This document shows, one piece after another, positions 16,287 to 24,554 of a stretch of 64,000 nt of DNA; the first letter of the stretch is position 1, and each line of letters opens with the position of its first letter. Both the position numbers and the translations under genes were made by a program. Origin of the DNA: Trinickia soli (GTDB taxonomy: Bacteria; Pseudomonadota; Gammaproteobacteria; Burkholderiales; Burkholderiaceae). The stretch lies in the NCBI RefSeq assembly GCF_002879855.1, contig NZ_PNYB01000008.1, forward strand, positions 1-64,000, read 5' to 3'. Under the pieces are notes generated by a model. The model was not told the DNA's origin. It saw only the letters and a list, made by a program, of their open reading frames with translations, and ran no database searches.

Positions 16287-16757
16287 ATGCTGAAAAAGCT
16301 AGCCCTGCTGCTCGCCGCACTCGTCATGTCAATATCCGCCGTGTTCGCCGCGACCGTCGAGGTCAACACGGCAGATCAGGCGACGCTCGAGGCACTGAGC
16401 GGGCTCGGTCCTGTCAAATCGAAGGCCATCATCGACGAGCGTGCCAAGGGCCCATTCAAGGATGCCGACGATCTGGTCAACCGCGTCAAGGGCCTCGGCG
16501 TGAAATCGGTCACGAAGCTCGAAGCGCAAGGGCTGACAATCAATCACTCTTCTGCACCACCGACCGGTTCGGGCGCCAAGAGCAAGGCCTCGCCGTCGTC
16601 CAAGGCGCCTGCCGTGCAACCGTCTGCGCAATCGAGCATGCCCTCGCCGGCAGCGTCACCGGCAAGCAACGCCGCAGCGCCCGCCTCGAACGCATACGAA
16701 GCGAAGTCCAAGTCGAAGAAAAAAAGCGCGAAGACGAAGGCGGCTTCGGGCACTTGA
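16287..16757 (+). CDS. ComEA-like helix-hairpin-helix exported protein
   Basis: Exported DNA-binding-type protein of 156 residues. A signal peptide covers about residues 1-21, followed by a ComEA-type helix-hairpin-helix: VEVNTADQATLEALSGLG and SKAIIDERAKGPFKDADDL. The C-terminal third is a low-complexity Ser/Pro/Ala stretch ending in a Lys-rich tail (KSKSKKKSAKTK). ComEA proteins bind incoming double-stranded DNA in the periplasm during natural transformation; the basic tail is unusual and might add DNA or surface binding. CGGGAG precedes ATG 16287. It stands alone, without other competence genes nearby. Confidence 0.85.
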   Translation: MLKKLALLLAALVMSISAVFAATVEVNTADQATLEALSGLGPVKSKAIIDERAKGPFKDADDLVNRVKGLGVKSVTKLEAQGLTINHSSAPPTGSGAKSKASPSSKAPAVQPSAQSSMPSPAASPASNAAAPASNAYEAKSKSKKKSAKTKAASGT

Positions 16758-16876
16758 TCGGATCCTTTCCATCTACGCGTATCGCGTATCCTGCCGCGTC
16801 GCCCGACCCGCGCCGGAACGCGCCACCCGTTCCCCCCCAATCACCCGGGCAACGCCCGTTTTTCAGGAGCATCGAC

Positions 16877-17353
16877 ATGGGTCTACTCGATATGCTTGGC
16901 TCAGCATTAGGGCAAGGCAATGCAGATGGGCAACCGCATCAAACCATCCTCACGGCGGTGATGGAACTCATCAATAACCAGCCGGGCGGATTGCAGGGCC
17001 TGATTCAGAAATTCGAGCAAAACGGCGCCGGCGGCGTGGTTCAGTCGTGGATCAGCGGCGAAGCGAACCAGGCGGTCTCGCCTGAAACGCTGCAAAACGT
17101 CCTGGGTTCCGGCGCATTGAACGATCTGGCCGGCAAGGTCGGCGTCACTCCCGAACAAGCGTCGGCGCTACTCGCGCAAGTGCTGCCGAAAGTGGTCGAC
17201 CATGCGACGCCGAACGGCGAAGTGCCCCCGTCGGGGCAGATCGACGTGGCGAGCGTACTGGGGTCGATTGGTCAGGCAGGCGGAATCGGTGCGCTTGTCG
17301 AAGGATTTTTGAGCAGGAAGAACAACCCAGCCAGTCCTGGCGACACTGCGTAG
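16877..17353 (+). CDS. YidB family protein (DUF937)
   Basis: Cytoplasmic protein of 158 residues with the family features MGLLDMLGSALGQ at the N-terminus, then GGLQGLIQKFEQNGAGGVVQSWI and a C-terminal half rich in Gly/Ala helices (LLAQVLPKVVDHATPNGEVP). The family function is not firmly known; it is common in proteobacteria. AGGAGC lies 7 bases upstream of the start codon. It may be co-transcribed with the ComEA-like gene 120 bases upstream, but nothing links them functionally. Confidence 0.88.
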   Translation: MGLLDMLGSALGQGNADGQPHQTILTAVMELINNQPGGLQGLIQKFEQNGAGGVVQSWISGEANQAVSPETLQNVLGSGALNDLAGKVGVTPEQASALLAQVLPKVVDHATPNGEVPPSGQIDVASVLGSIGQAGGIGALVEGFLSRKNNPASPGDTA

Positions 17354-17569
17354 TTGAGGGTCGAAATGGTTGAACCGTCTGCACAGTTCACCGTTTCGAG
17401 CCCGCATTCGAGTAGATAGCCAGCGTTGATACAGTGCCGCCAGCGACGCATAGACAGCTTGATCTTCGGGCCGCTGCGATCACAATCGGTTCCACAATCG
17501 GTTCGCGGCGACTCGGAGACCTCGTAGTCCACCGAGCGCCGCACCGCAACTTATGAGCGCCGGGAGCGC

Positions 17570-18316
17570 TCACGCCTCGCGCGTCTCATCCGATCCTTCC
17601 GCGCGGTTCGCATGCGCGCTCTGAGCTTCGCTTTCCTTCGCTTCGCTTTCCTTCGCCTCGCCTTCCGTGCCTTCCGCCGTTGCCGCCGCTGCATCTTGCG
17701 CGCCCGCATTGGCTGGCGCGGCCCCTGCTTTGCCCGCGGCCTTGCGGCGTCCGCCTGCACCGCCCTTCGCCTGGTTGCGCGCAAAGGCGGCGTCGCGCGC
17801 CGTCACGACGCCCGCGGGCTCTCCGGCCAGATCGACGCGGGCCGCGCCATCGGTCAGGCAAGCCCAGTAACGACTGCCTCGGCACCACGTGCTGACCGCT
17901 TCACGGATTTCGGCCTCGCTCAACTGCAACTCCGACGCCTGCGCGATCAGGTCGGCAAGCACGCCCACCTTGAGCGGCACTTTCGGGGCCGGATTCTTCG
18001 GAAAAGCAGCCGGAAAACGCTTTTGCAGTTTTCCGATGACGCGTACGACCGGATCGACCGGCTGCGCTTTCTCACCGGAGCGCGCGCCGCCTCCTTGGCG
18101 CTCGGGGCGCTCAGGGCGTGCGGGCCGCTCCGGCCGGCTTGGCCGAGCCGGCTTGGCCGCAGGCTTCGCGGCCTGCCCCGGCGCCTGATGCGCACCTGGT
18201 TTCGGCGCCTTCTTCGTAGCCGGCTTGTCAGTCGCCTGTCCCTGCTCCTGCTGCCGCTTCAACTTCGCTTCTTTGGTCAGCTGCGCCTTAAGCGCCGCCA
18301 GTTGCTCGAAACCCAT
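17570..18316 (-). CDS. proQ: ProQ/FinO family RNA chaperone
   Basis: RNA-binding protein of 248 residues. The FinO domain is central (about residues 85-165): VVRVIGKLQKRFPAAFPKNPAPKVPLKVGVLADL, then AVSTWCRGSRYWACL. It is flanked by disordered tails: an N-terminal Lys/Pro/Arg-rich linker with repeated RPERPARPERPER, and a C-terminal Ala/Glu-rich tail with a repeated KESEA unit. Such proteins stabilise sRNAs and mRNA 3' ends. The start MGFEQLAALKAQL (18316) is preferred because the family begins this way; 46 further in-frame codons upstream are not protein-like. The repeats make the gene prone to length change. Confidence 0.88.
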   Translation of the reverse strand: MGFEQLAALKAQLTKEAKLKRQQEQGQATDKPATKKAPKPGAHQAPGQAAKPAAKPARPSRPERPARPERPERQGGGARSGEKAQPVDPVVRVIGKLQKRFPAAFPKNPAPKVPLKVGVLADLIAQASELQLSEAEIREAVSTWCRGSRYWACLTDGAARVDLAGEPAGVVTARDAAFARNQAKGGAGGRRKAAGKAGAAPANAGAQDAAAATAEGTEGEAKESEAKESEAQSAHANRAEGSDETREA

Positions 18317-18465
18317 GCTTTGTCCTGTCACCGCATACCTGATTCGGGAGGACAATAGTATCAGCGTCGCCGCTCCAATGCGCGCGCGACGACGGTCACG
18401 CTGCCCTGACGTCGCATTTACGGCATGTCTGCGCTTGTCGATCGACAGTTCCACCGCTCATTCAA

Positions 18466-19536
18466 TCACGTGCTCTCGCGCACGATAAGCTCGAACCCGA
18501 GATCGATGCGGTTCTGTGCGGGAACCTCGCCGTGGATGATTTGCAGCAGCATCCGCGCCGCCTCGAAACCGACTTGATATCGCGGGGTAGCGACGGTGGT
18601 GATCGAAGGCGAGGCAACGGCCGCAAACGGCAAATCGTTGAAGCCGACGACTGCGAACTGGCGCGGCACCGCAATACCGAGCCGCTGGCATTCGAACAGG
18701 ACACCCAGCGCAAGATCGTCGTTGCAGCAGAAAACGGCGTCGCATGCGGGCGCCGTCTCGAGCAACTCGCGCAGCAAGCGGCAGCCGAGCGCGGCGCTCG
18801 AAGGCTCTTGCGTCAGCACCTCCAGCGTGGCATCGCGTCCAGCGGCGCGCAACGCGCGACGAAAACCCGCGCGCCGCTGCATCGTGCGAGGGTCCAATTG
18901 CGCCGCCATGAACGCGGGACGACGCGCGCCACGTTCGATCAAGTGCTCGCCGATCGCGAATCCCGCACTACGCTGCGAGAACCCGACCGACCATTCGTCG
19001 CCCGGCACGAGATCGAACATATGCACGAGCGGCACGTTCGACGCCGCGAGTTGACGACGCACCGCGTTGGAGTTGTCGATGCCGGCCACGAGGAAGCCGT
19101 CCGGCGCATGCGAGAGGTAGGCCGAAAGCAACTCGGCCTGCCGAACCGGCGAATAATCCGTGTTGCCGATCAACAACTGATAGCCTGCAGGATCTACGCA
19201 TTCCTGCACCGCCGCGATCGTTTCCACAAACACCGCGTTGGACAGCGACGGCGCCAACACGCCGATGAGTTTCGAACGCGCCGACGCGAGCGTGCGCGCT
19301 GCACGGTTCGGGATATAGCCCAGTTGCGCCACCGCCGCCTGCACGCGCTCGCGCGCGCCCGGCGAAACGAGCGACGGGTCGCGCAGCGCGCGCGAGACCG
19401 TCATCGTACTGACCTGCGCGTGTTCTGCGACTTCCTCGAGCGTCACGCGGCCGCTCGGGCGCCGCCGCGCGAGGTGATGGCCTGGTTCGCCCGCATGACG
19501 CGAGCGCATCGATATCTTGCGATCGGATTTGTTCAT
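18466..19536 (-). CDS. LacI-family transcriptional repressor
   Basis: Sugar- or sugar-acid-responsive repressor of 356 residues. The helix-turn-helix VTLEEVAEHAQVSTMTVSRALRDPSLVSP lies at about residues 31-60 after an unusually long basic N-tail, followed by the hinge NRAARTLASARSKLIGVL and a periplasmic-binding-like effector domain (IGNTDYSP, AVFCCNDDLALG, VVGFNDLP). It resembles gluconate-type GntR/LacI repressors. It is divergent from an orphan sugar-binding protein gene, and the space between holds the pseudo-palindrome at 19616-19631 of the type these repressors bind. Confidence 0.92.
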   Translation of the reverse strand: MNKSDRKISMRSRHAGEPGHHLARRRPSGRVTLEEVAEHAQVSTMTVSRALRDPSLVSPGARERVQAAVAQLGYIPNRAARTLASARSKLIGVLAPSLSNAVFVETIAAVQECVDPAGYQLLIGNTDYSPVRQAELLSAYLSHAPDGFLVAGIDNSNAVRRQLAASNVPLVHMFDLVPGDEWSVGFSQRSAGFAIGEHLIERGARRPAFMAAQLDPRTMQRRAGFRRALRAAGRDATLEVLTQEPSSAALGCRLLRELLETAPACDAVFCCNDDLALGVLFECQRLGIAVPRQFAVVGFNDLPFAAVASPSITTVATPRYQVGFEAARMLLQIIHGEVPAQNRIDLGFELIVREST

Positions 19537-19615
19537 CGCGAAAGTATCGCCGGTTTCACAGCCGACAAACAGATTACGGCGCTACGACAGGGTTCATCCT
19601 ACTGTGGAACGTACG

Positions 19616-19631
19616 ATGTTAGCGCTACCAT
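19616..19631. promoter_or_regulatory. LacI-type operator
   Basis: ATGTTAGCGCTACCAT is a 16-bp pseudo-palindrome with one mismatched pair and the central CG typical of LacI-family operators; it resembles the gluconate-repressor site with TTA..TAA half-sites. It lies 79 bases upstream of the lacI-type gene and 58 bases upstream of the sugar-binding-protein start, placed to control both. Confidence 0.75.
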
Positions 19632-19689
19632 TTTTGGCCGAAAATTCGTTAACCACATTCGCCGCATCCGGCGACGGGAGAGATGAACC

Positions 19690-20976
19690 ATGCATTCGAC
19701 GCAACGCTCGCGCATTCGTACCCGCATGCCCCTCGCCGCGCTGACCGCCTGCGCCGCGGCCGTGCTATCGCTGGCAACCGCCAGGGCGCAAGCTGCGCCC
19801 GTCGAGGTGCTTCATTATTGGACCTCGGGCGGCGAAGCGAAATCGGCACAGCTGCTGAAAAAGATGCTCGAAGAAAAAGGCGATACGTGGGTCGACTTCG
19901 CAGTGGCGGGCGGCGGCGGCGGCAACGCGATGACTGCGCTCAAGACGCGCGTGGTGGCCGGCAATCCGCCCGCAGCCGCCCAGATCAAAGGCCCCGCCAT
20001 TCAGGAGTGGGGCGACGAAGGCGTGCTCCTGCCGATCGACGATGTGGCCAAGGCCGGCAATTGGGACCATCTGCTGCCCCCCGAAATCGCGCGCATCATG
20101 AAGTACAAGGGTCAATATGTCGGCGCGCCCGTCAACGTGCATCGCGTGAACTGGCTATGGATCAATGCGGATGCGCTCAAGCGCGTGAATGCACAACCGC
20201 CCGCCACGTGGGATGACTTCTTCAAAGTGGCCGACGCACTGAAGAAGGCCGGCGTGACGCCTGTCGCGATCGGCGGTCAGCCGTGGCAGGAAGCCGAAAC
20301 GTTCGAATCGGTCGCGCTCGGCGTAGGCGGCCCCGACTTTTATAAGAAGGCGTTCGTGCAACTCGATCAAGCGACGCTCAAGAGCCCGACGATGGTCAAG
20401 GCGCTCGAGACGTTCAAGCGCATCAAGGACTACACGGACGACGGCCAGGTGGGCCGGGACTGGAACATGGCGACGGCAATGGTCATCAACGGCAAGGCCG
20501 CGATGCAATTCATGGGCGATTGGGCGAAGGGAGAGTTCACGGTCGCGGGCAAGGTGCCGGGCAAGGACTATCTCTGCGTCGCGGCGCCCGGATCGCAAAA
20601 GGATTTCACGTTCAACGTCGACAGCTTCGTTTTCTTCAAGGTCAAGACTGCCGGCGTCGAGAAGGGACAAAAGGATATGGCTGGCTTGCTGATGAGCCCG
20701 GCCTTTCAGGAAGCGTTCAATCTGAACAAAGGTTCGATTCCGGTACGGCAGGACGTGAGCCTTGCGAAGTTCGACGACTGCGCGAAAAAGTCGTCGGCCG
20801 ACTTCAAGTCCGCCGGCGCGAATGGCGGTCTCGTCCCCTCCTGGGCCCATGACATGCTCGTCAGTCCCGCCGTCGAAGGCGCGTTCTACGACGTGCTCGG
20901 CAACTACTGGAGCAGCAAGGACGAAACCGCGCAGCAGGCTGCGGACAAGCTGGCGGTCGCCGCGAAAACGAACTGA
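19690..20976 (+). CDS. CUT1-type sugar ABC substrate-binding protein (orphan)
   Basis: Periplasmic sugar receptor of 428 residues, family 1 extracellular solute-binding. The signal peptide covers about residues 1-35 (cut near AQA before APVEVLHYWTSGGE). The motifs AGNPPAAAQIKGPAIQEW, YVGAPVNVHRVNWLWIN and AMQFMGDWAKGEF resemble glucose/mannose-binding GtsA-type proteins. GGGAGAG precedes ATG 19690. The matching permeases and ATPase (two CUT1 permeases, MalK-like ATPase) are absent: the next genes belong to a different, CUT2-type importer on the other strand. It must work with a distant transporter, or as a chemoreceptor ligand carrier. Confidence 0.9.
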   Translation: MHSTQRSRIRTRMPLAALTACAAAVLSLATARAQAAPVEVLHYWTSGGEAKSAQLLKKMLEEKGDTWVDFAVAGGGGGNAMTALKTRVVAGNPPAAAQIKGPAIQEWGDEGVLLPIDDVAKAGNWDHLLPPEIARIMKYKGQYVGAPVNVHRVNWLWINADALKRVNAQPPATWDDFFKVADALKKAGVTPVAIGGQPWQEAETFESVALGVGGPDFYKKAFVQLDQATLKSPTMVKALETFKRIKDYTDDGQVGRDWNMATAMVINGKAAMQFMGDWAKGEFTVAGKVPGKDYLCVAAPGSQKDFTFNVDSFVFFKVKTAGVEKGQKDMAGLLMSPAFQEAFNLNKGSIPVRQDVSLAKFDDCAKKSSADFKSAGANGGLVPSWAHDMLVSPAVEGAFYDVLGNYWSSKDETAQQAADKLAVAAKTN

Positions 20977-21010
20977 TCGTTTCGTTGCGCGTTATAAGAG
21001 CGGCGCGGCG

Positions 21011-21799
21011 CTATGCGCGCCCGCCGTTCGTCCCTTCACGCATCGCGCGATATTCGCGCCGCACGATCTCCATCAGTTCAGGCACCGATGTCTGCGCGCT
21101 GTGCTGTTCGTAGGTCACCCGCCCGCGTTGCATCAGCATGATGCGATCCGCGATATCGAGCGTCTGCGCATAGTTGTGCATGATCATGACGATCGACAAT
21201 CCGCCCTTTTCCTTGAGCCGCATGATCAGATCGATGATGAGCCCCGCTTCGCGTGCGCCCATCGCGGCCAGCGGCTCGTCGAGCAAGAGAATCCGCGCGT
21301 TCGAATTGACCGCGCGCGCGACGGCGATCGCCTGTCGCTGGCCACCTGAGAGCCGTTCGACCGGCATCGTCACCGAAGGCACATGCACGCCGATATCGTC
21401 GAGACATTGCGCCGCACGCTCGCGCATCGCGCGATGATTAAGAAAGCGGATCGGCCCGGGGTAGACGATCTCGCGATTCAGAAACATGTTGTGATAAATG
21501 CTCAGCGAATTGGCGAGCGCCAGATCCTGATAGACGCATTCGATGCCGAGCGAACGTGCATGGTCGACCGAGCGCAACAGCGTCTCTTGGCCGTGAATAT
21601 GAAGCTCGCCGCTCGTCTGCTGATGAAAGCCCGTGAGGATCTTGATCAGCGTCGATTTGCCGGCCCCGTTGTCACCGAGAATGCCGAGAATCTCACCTTC
21701 GGCCAGATGAAGCGATACGCCGTCGAGCGCCGTCACCGCACCGAAACGCTTGACGATGTTTTGCGCCTGCAGCGCGAGCTGCCCGCTGCTCTGAGCCAT
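21011..21799 (-). CDS. CUT2 sugar ABC transporter ATPase, single-domain (FrcA-like)
   Basis: ATPase of a ribose/fructose-type importer, 262 residues. Unlike RbsA it has only one nucleotide-binding domain: Walker A GDNGAGKST, signature LSGGQRQA, Walker B RILLLDEPLAAMG, switch MIMHNYAQ. Single-domain CUT2 ATPases such as FrcA of Sinorhizobium are known. The ATG at 21799 overlaps the permease stop (TGATG) and has GGGAGA upstream; a GTG one codon earlier is an alternative. In place of the usual switch-loop VMHD/ISHD it has MHN, as in FrcA relatives. Confidence 0.9.
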   Translation of the reverse strand: MAQSSGQLALQAQNIVKRFGAVTALDGVSLHLAEGEILGILGDNGAGKSTLIKILTGFHQQTSGELHIHGQETLLRSVDHARSLGIECVYQDLALANSLSIYHNMFLNREIVYPGPIRFLNHRAMRERAAQCLDDIGVHVPSVTMPVERLSGGQRQAIAVARAVNSNARILLLDEPLAAMGAREAGLIIDLIMRLKEKGGLSIVMIMHNYAQTLDIADRIMLMQRGRVTYEQHSAQTSVPELMEIVRREYRAMREGTNGGRA

Positions 21800-22806
21800 C
21801 ACGATCTCCCGCGCCGGCCAAGCCGCGCCACATGGATATTGAAGATCATCGCAGCGAGAATCGCAGCGCCGAGAATGATATTGAACGTGAACGCGTTGAT
21901 GCCGATCAGCGTGAAGCCGTCGTTCAACATGCCGAGCACAGCCGCGCCGATGAGTGCGCCGACGATCGTGCCCGAGCCTCCCGTGAGCGGCGTGCCGCCG
22001 ATCACCGCCGCGGCGACCGCCAGGAACATGATCTGATTGCCGCCTGCCTGCGGATCGATCGACGTGATCCGCACGGCTTCGAGGATGCCGGTGAATCCCG
22101 CCAGCACGGCCGCCAGAATGAAGTTACCGAGCTTGAGCCGGTTCACGTGGATACCGGCCTCCGATGCGCCGAGCGGGTTCGCGCCGCTCGCGACCGTATG
22201 CAGGCCCCACCGCGTGTGCCGGAGCATCACATGCATGACGAACGCGATCGCGACGGCCCAGCAAATCTCGCTGTAACCCCATCCGCCCATCACGGCCGTG
22301 AAGGTCGGCCCGCCCGGTGTCGATAGCGGCGTGCCGCGCGAGATCGTCAGCGTAATACCGTTGATCAGAAAGAGCGTGCCAAGCGTCGTCACGAACGAAG
22401 GCAACCGCAGAAACACCGTGACGGCACCGTTGACGAAGCCGACCAGCGCCGCCGCCGAGACACCGGCCAGCACGGCGAGCCACATCGGCGCGCCGGCGTC
22501 AGCCGCGAACGCCATCATGAACGGCGCAAACGCGAACACCATCCCTGCCGACAGGTCGATCTCGCCGCCGATCATCAGCATGACTTCGCCGAATGCGATG
22601 ATCGCCGCCGGCGCGACGAACTGCGAGAGGTTTTGCAAACTCGCACTCGTCAGCAGGAAATCGTGATTGGCCGTTTCGAAGTAAGCGCCGACCAGTACGG
22701 CCACGAGCAGGATCCGCAATTCCGCCGACCATGCGAAGCCGCCGAACCTCGCGCGGGCGCGCGAGGTTGCGGGACGGCCAGGTGTTTCGTTGACGCTTTC
22801 GCTCAT
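21799..22806 (-). CDS. CUT2 sugar ABC transporter permease (FrcC/RbsC-like)
   Basis: Inner-membrane permease of 335 residues with about ten helices. Family motifs include EVMLMIGGEIDLSAGMVFAF, LPSFVTTLGTLFLINGITL, HTVASGANPLGASEAGI (EAA-like loop) and AAVIGGTPLTGGSGTIVGALIG. It overlaps the binding-protein gene by four bases on one side and the ATPase gene by one to three on the other, so the three are translationally coupled and the complex is complete. Confidence 0.93.
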   Translation of the reverse strand: MSESVNETPGRPATSRARARFGGFAWSAELRILLVAVLVGAYFETANHDFLLTSASLQNLSQFVAPAAIIAFGEVMLMIGGEIDLSAGMVFAFAPFMMAFAADAGAPMWLAVLAGVSAAALVGFVNGAVTVFLRLPSFVTTLGTLFLINGITLTISRGTPLSTPGGPTFTAVMGGWGYSEICWAVAIAFVMHVMLRHTRWGLHTVASGANPLGASEAGIHVNRLKLGNFILAAVLAGFTGILEAVRITSIDPQAGGNQIMFLAVAAAVIGGTPLTGGSGTIVGALIGAAVLGMLNDGFTLIGINAFTFNIILGAAILAAMIFNIHVARLGRRGRS

Positions 22807-23909
22807 GACTTGATGGCACCCGAGCGCGGCACGATCTGCGCCTTGGTGCTCTTGCCTTCATAGCGGGTGGATGTATTCAGATAGGGATCGACGGTCGACT
22901 TCGTGACGAATTTCAGGCCGGAATTGACGTCCGCCGGACCGACGAGGCCACCCGACGCCAGATACGTAAACGCCTCCACCACAGTATAGAAGCCCTGCAC
23001 GTAAGGTTGCTGATCGATCGTGAAGTCGAGGAAGCCGTCATGAATCAATTGCACCGTGGTCGGCAGCAAGTCGAACCCGCCGCCATGCACGCCCTTCTCC
23101 GGCAACTTCGATTCCTTCATGACCTGGGCGATGCCCTGGGTACTGCCCGCATCGACGGCGAACATTCCTTTCACGTCCTGGTGCCCGAGGTAGAACGACT
23201 TGATCTTCGAGAGTTCCTCGTTGACCGTCGCGCCCGTGGCGATCGTTTGAATCTCGATCTTTTTGCCCGACTTCTTGATCGCATCGGAGGCGCCATCGAG
23301 TCGAGGCTGGATGTTGAGCTGACCCGGCGTGGCGATAAAGAGCCCAACGAGGCCGCTATCGACGAGGCTCACGATACGCTCGCCCATCTGATAGCCCGAC
23401 AGATACAAATCCTGTCCGATATAAGCGAGTCGCGGGTTGGTGCTACCGCGCGGTGCATCGGCGTTGTAAGCGAACACCGGGATACCGGCGTCGAGCGCCT
23501 TCTGAATCGGACCGTTGAATGCCTTCGGATCGACGATCGGCACGGCGATCGCGTCGGCCTTCGCCGCAATGGCCGCATTCATCGCGTTGACCATCTCGCC
23601 GACATCCGCATTGGCGGAGCCGGTCCACTGGTAGTCCATGTTCAGCATGGCGCAGGCATCTTGAATGCCATATTGCGTCGGCACGAAAAACGGGTTGGTC
23701 GTCACGTGATTGACGAACACGATCTTCCAGCGCTTATGCGAGGGGAACGGCGCTTCGGCAGCCTGCGCAGGCGTGATCATCCCACCCATCATGGCCAAGG
23801 CCGCGCCCAATCCCGCACCTTGCAGCAAGCCGCGCCGCATGCGGTTCGCCGTGCCCTCGCCGGCCGCCCCCTGGACCTCATCCTGCGCATCGTCTCGCTC
23901 GTTCGTCAT
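22803..23909 (-). CDS. CUT2 sugar ABC substrate-binding protein with Tat-like signal
   Basis: Periplasmic receptor of 368 residues (periplasmic binding protein, LacI/RBP-like fold). The N-terminus has a hydrophilic stretch and then NRMRRGLLQGAGLGAALAMMGG, a twin-arginine-like signal with a likely cut after AQA near residue 50; most CUT2 receptors use Sec. The mature part has VNHVTTNPFFVPTQYGI, ADAIAVPIVDPKAFNGPIQKAL and VHGGGFDLLP. The ligand is a sugar or polyol, not identifiable here. It is first in the operon; its promoter must lie in 23910-24554. Confidence 0.9.
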   Translation of the reverse strand: MTNERDDAQDEVQGAAGEGTANRMRRGLLQGAGLGAALAMMGGMITPAQAAEAPFPSHKRWKIVFVNHVTTNPFFVPTQYGIQDACAMLNMDYQWTGSANADVGEMVNAMNAAIAAKADAIAVPIVDPKAFNGPIQKALDAGIPVFAYNADAPRGSTNPRLAYIGQDLYLSGYQMGERIVSLVDSGLVGLFIATPGQLNIQPRLDGASDAIKKSGKKIEIQTIATGATVNEELSKIKSFYLGHQDVKGMFAVDAGSTQGIAQVMKESKLPEKGVHGGGFDLLPTTVQLIHDGFLDFTIDQQPYVQGFYTVVEAFTYLASGGLVGPADVNSGLKFVTKSTVDPYLNTSTRYEGKSTKAQIVPRSGAIKS

Positions 23910-24554
23910 CTCGTCCTCCGTAGTTTTTCGTTGGCTGAATGCTTCTTTGCGAAACGGCGCGGACCGTCGACGGCTCGCGCCGGATTATGTTCCGGCGCCC
24001 GCGCGTTCGAACACGAACACGCGCGGCGGCCAATGGATGAACGCAGCCATGCTAGCTCACCGGTACGATGCCCTTAATACATGAATACCCTTAACTAGTC
24101 GGACTATTTAAAGGTGCTGCGCGCCGTGAGCGCTGATCTGACGAATTTGAAGGTGCAGGGTCTTCACTCTCGGCAGATCAGCGCAGCGCAAGAATAACGT
24201 AAGCATCTGGCGCACCGATGGCGGGGAAATGTCCGATAAGTGGGACAACCCAAAAACAGTAAGACTATATAGCCATGGTCAGCGTTACCTCGCATGAGTG
24301 CCGTGCACCGCGGCGGGCACGGCGGCGTCATTGACTTGACGCTCGCGCGCATCCCCGCAAGGCGACAGGTAAGACCGCGGCCACGCGCCATTTTGAACGC
24401 CCTGCTCACATAGTGCGCTTGCCTGACTGCACCCTCTCGCTTGCGCGGCTCAACCGCATCCACGCACGCATCGTTTGCACTACGCTATGCCGCCATACGT
24501 CATATGGCAAGGCGCACGTTCACACATGTCCCATTGCATTCGAGAGGGCGAACC
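23910..24554. other. Long divergent intergenic region, 645 bases
   Basis: The region lies between the sugar importer operon (-) and a hydrolase gene (+). It contains AT-rich patches around 24075-24110 (ACTATTTAAAGG) and 24255-24272 (AAGACTATATAGCC) that could be promoter -10 regions, but no good -35 partner. A 99-codon minus-strand frame at 24164-24463 has no protein-like or homologous features that I recognise. No repeats, tRNA or mobile-element remnants are visible. It may hold an sRNA, which could not be judged by eye. Confidence 0.4.

Noticed and set aside
21002-21021. GGCGCG-N8-CGCGCC hairpin as bidirectional terminator between the sugar receptor and the importer ATPase
   Set aside because: Part of the stem is within the coding end of the ATPase gene, stems of this length are common at this GC content, and no T-tract follows.
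24164-24463. Possible 99-residue protein on the minus strand in the long intergenic region
   Set aside because: No Shine-Dalgarno sequence, no recognisable fold, composition typical of shadow frames in GC-rich DNA.
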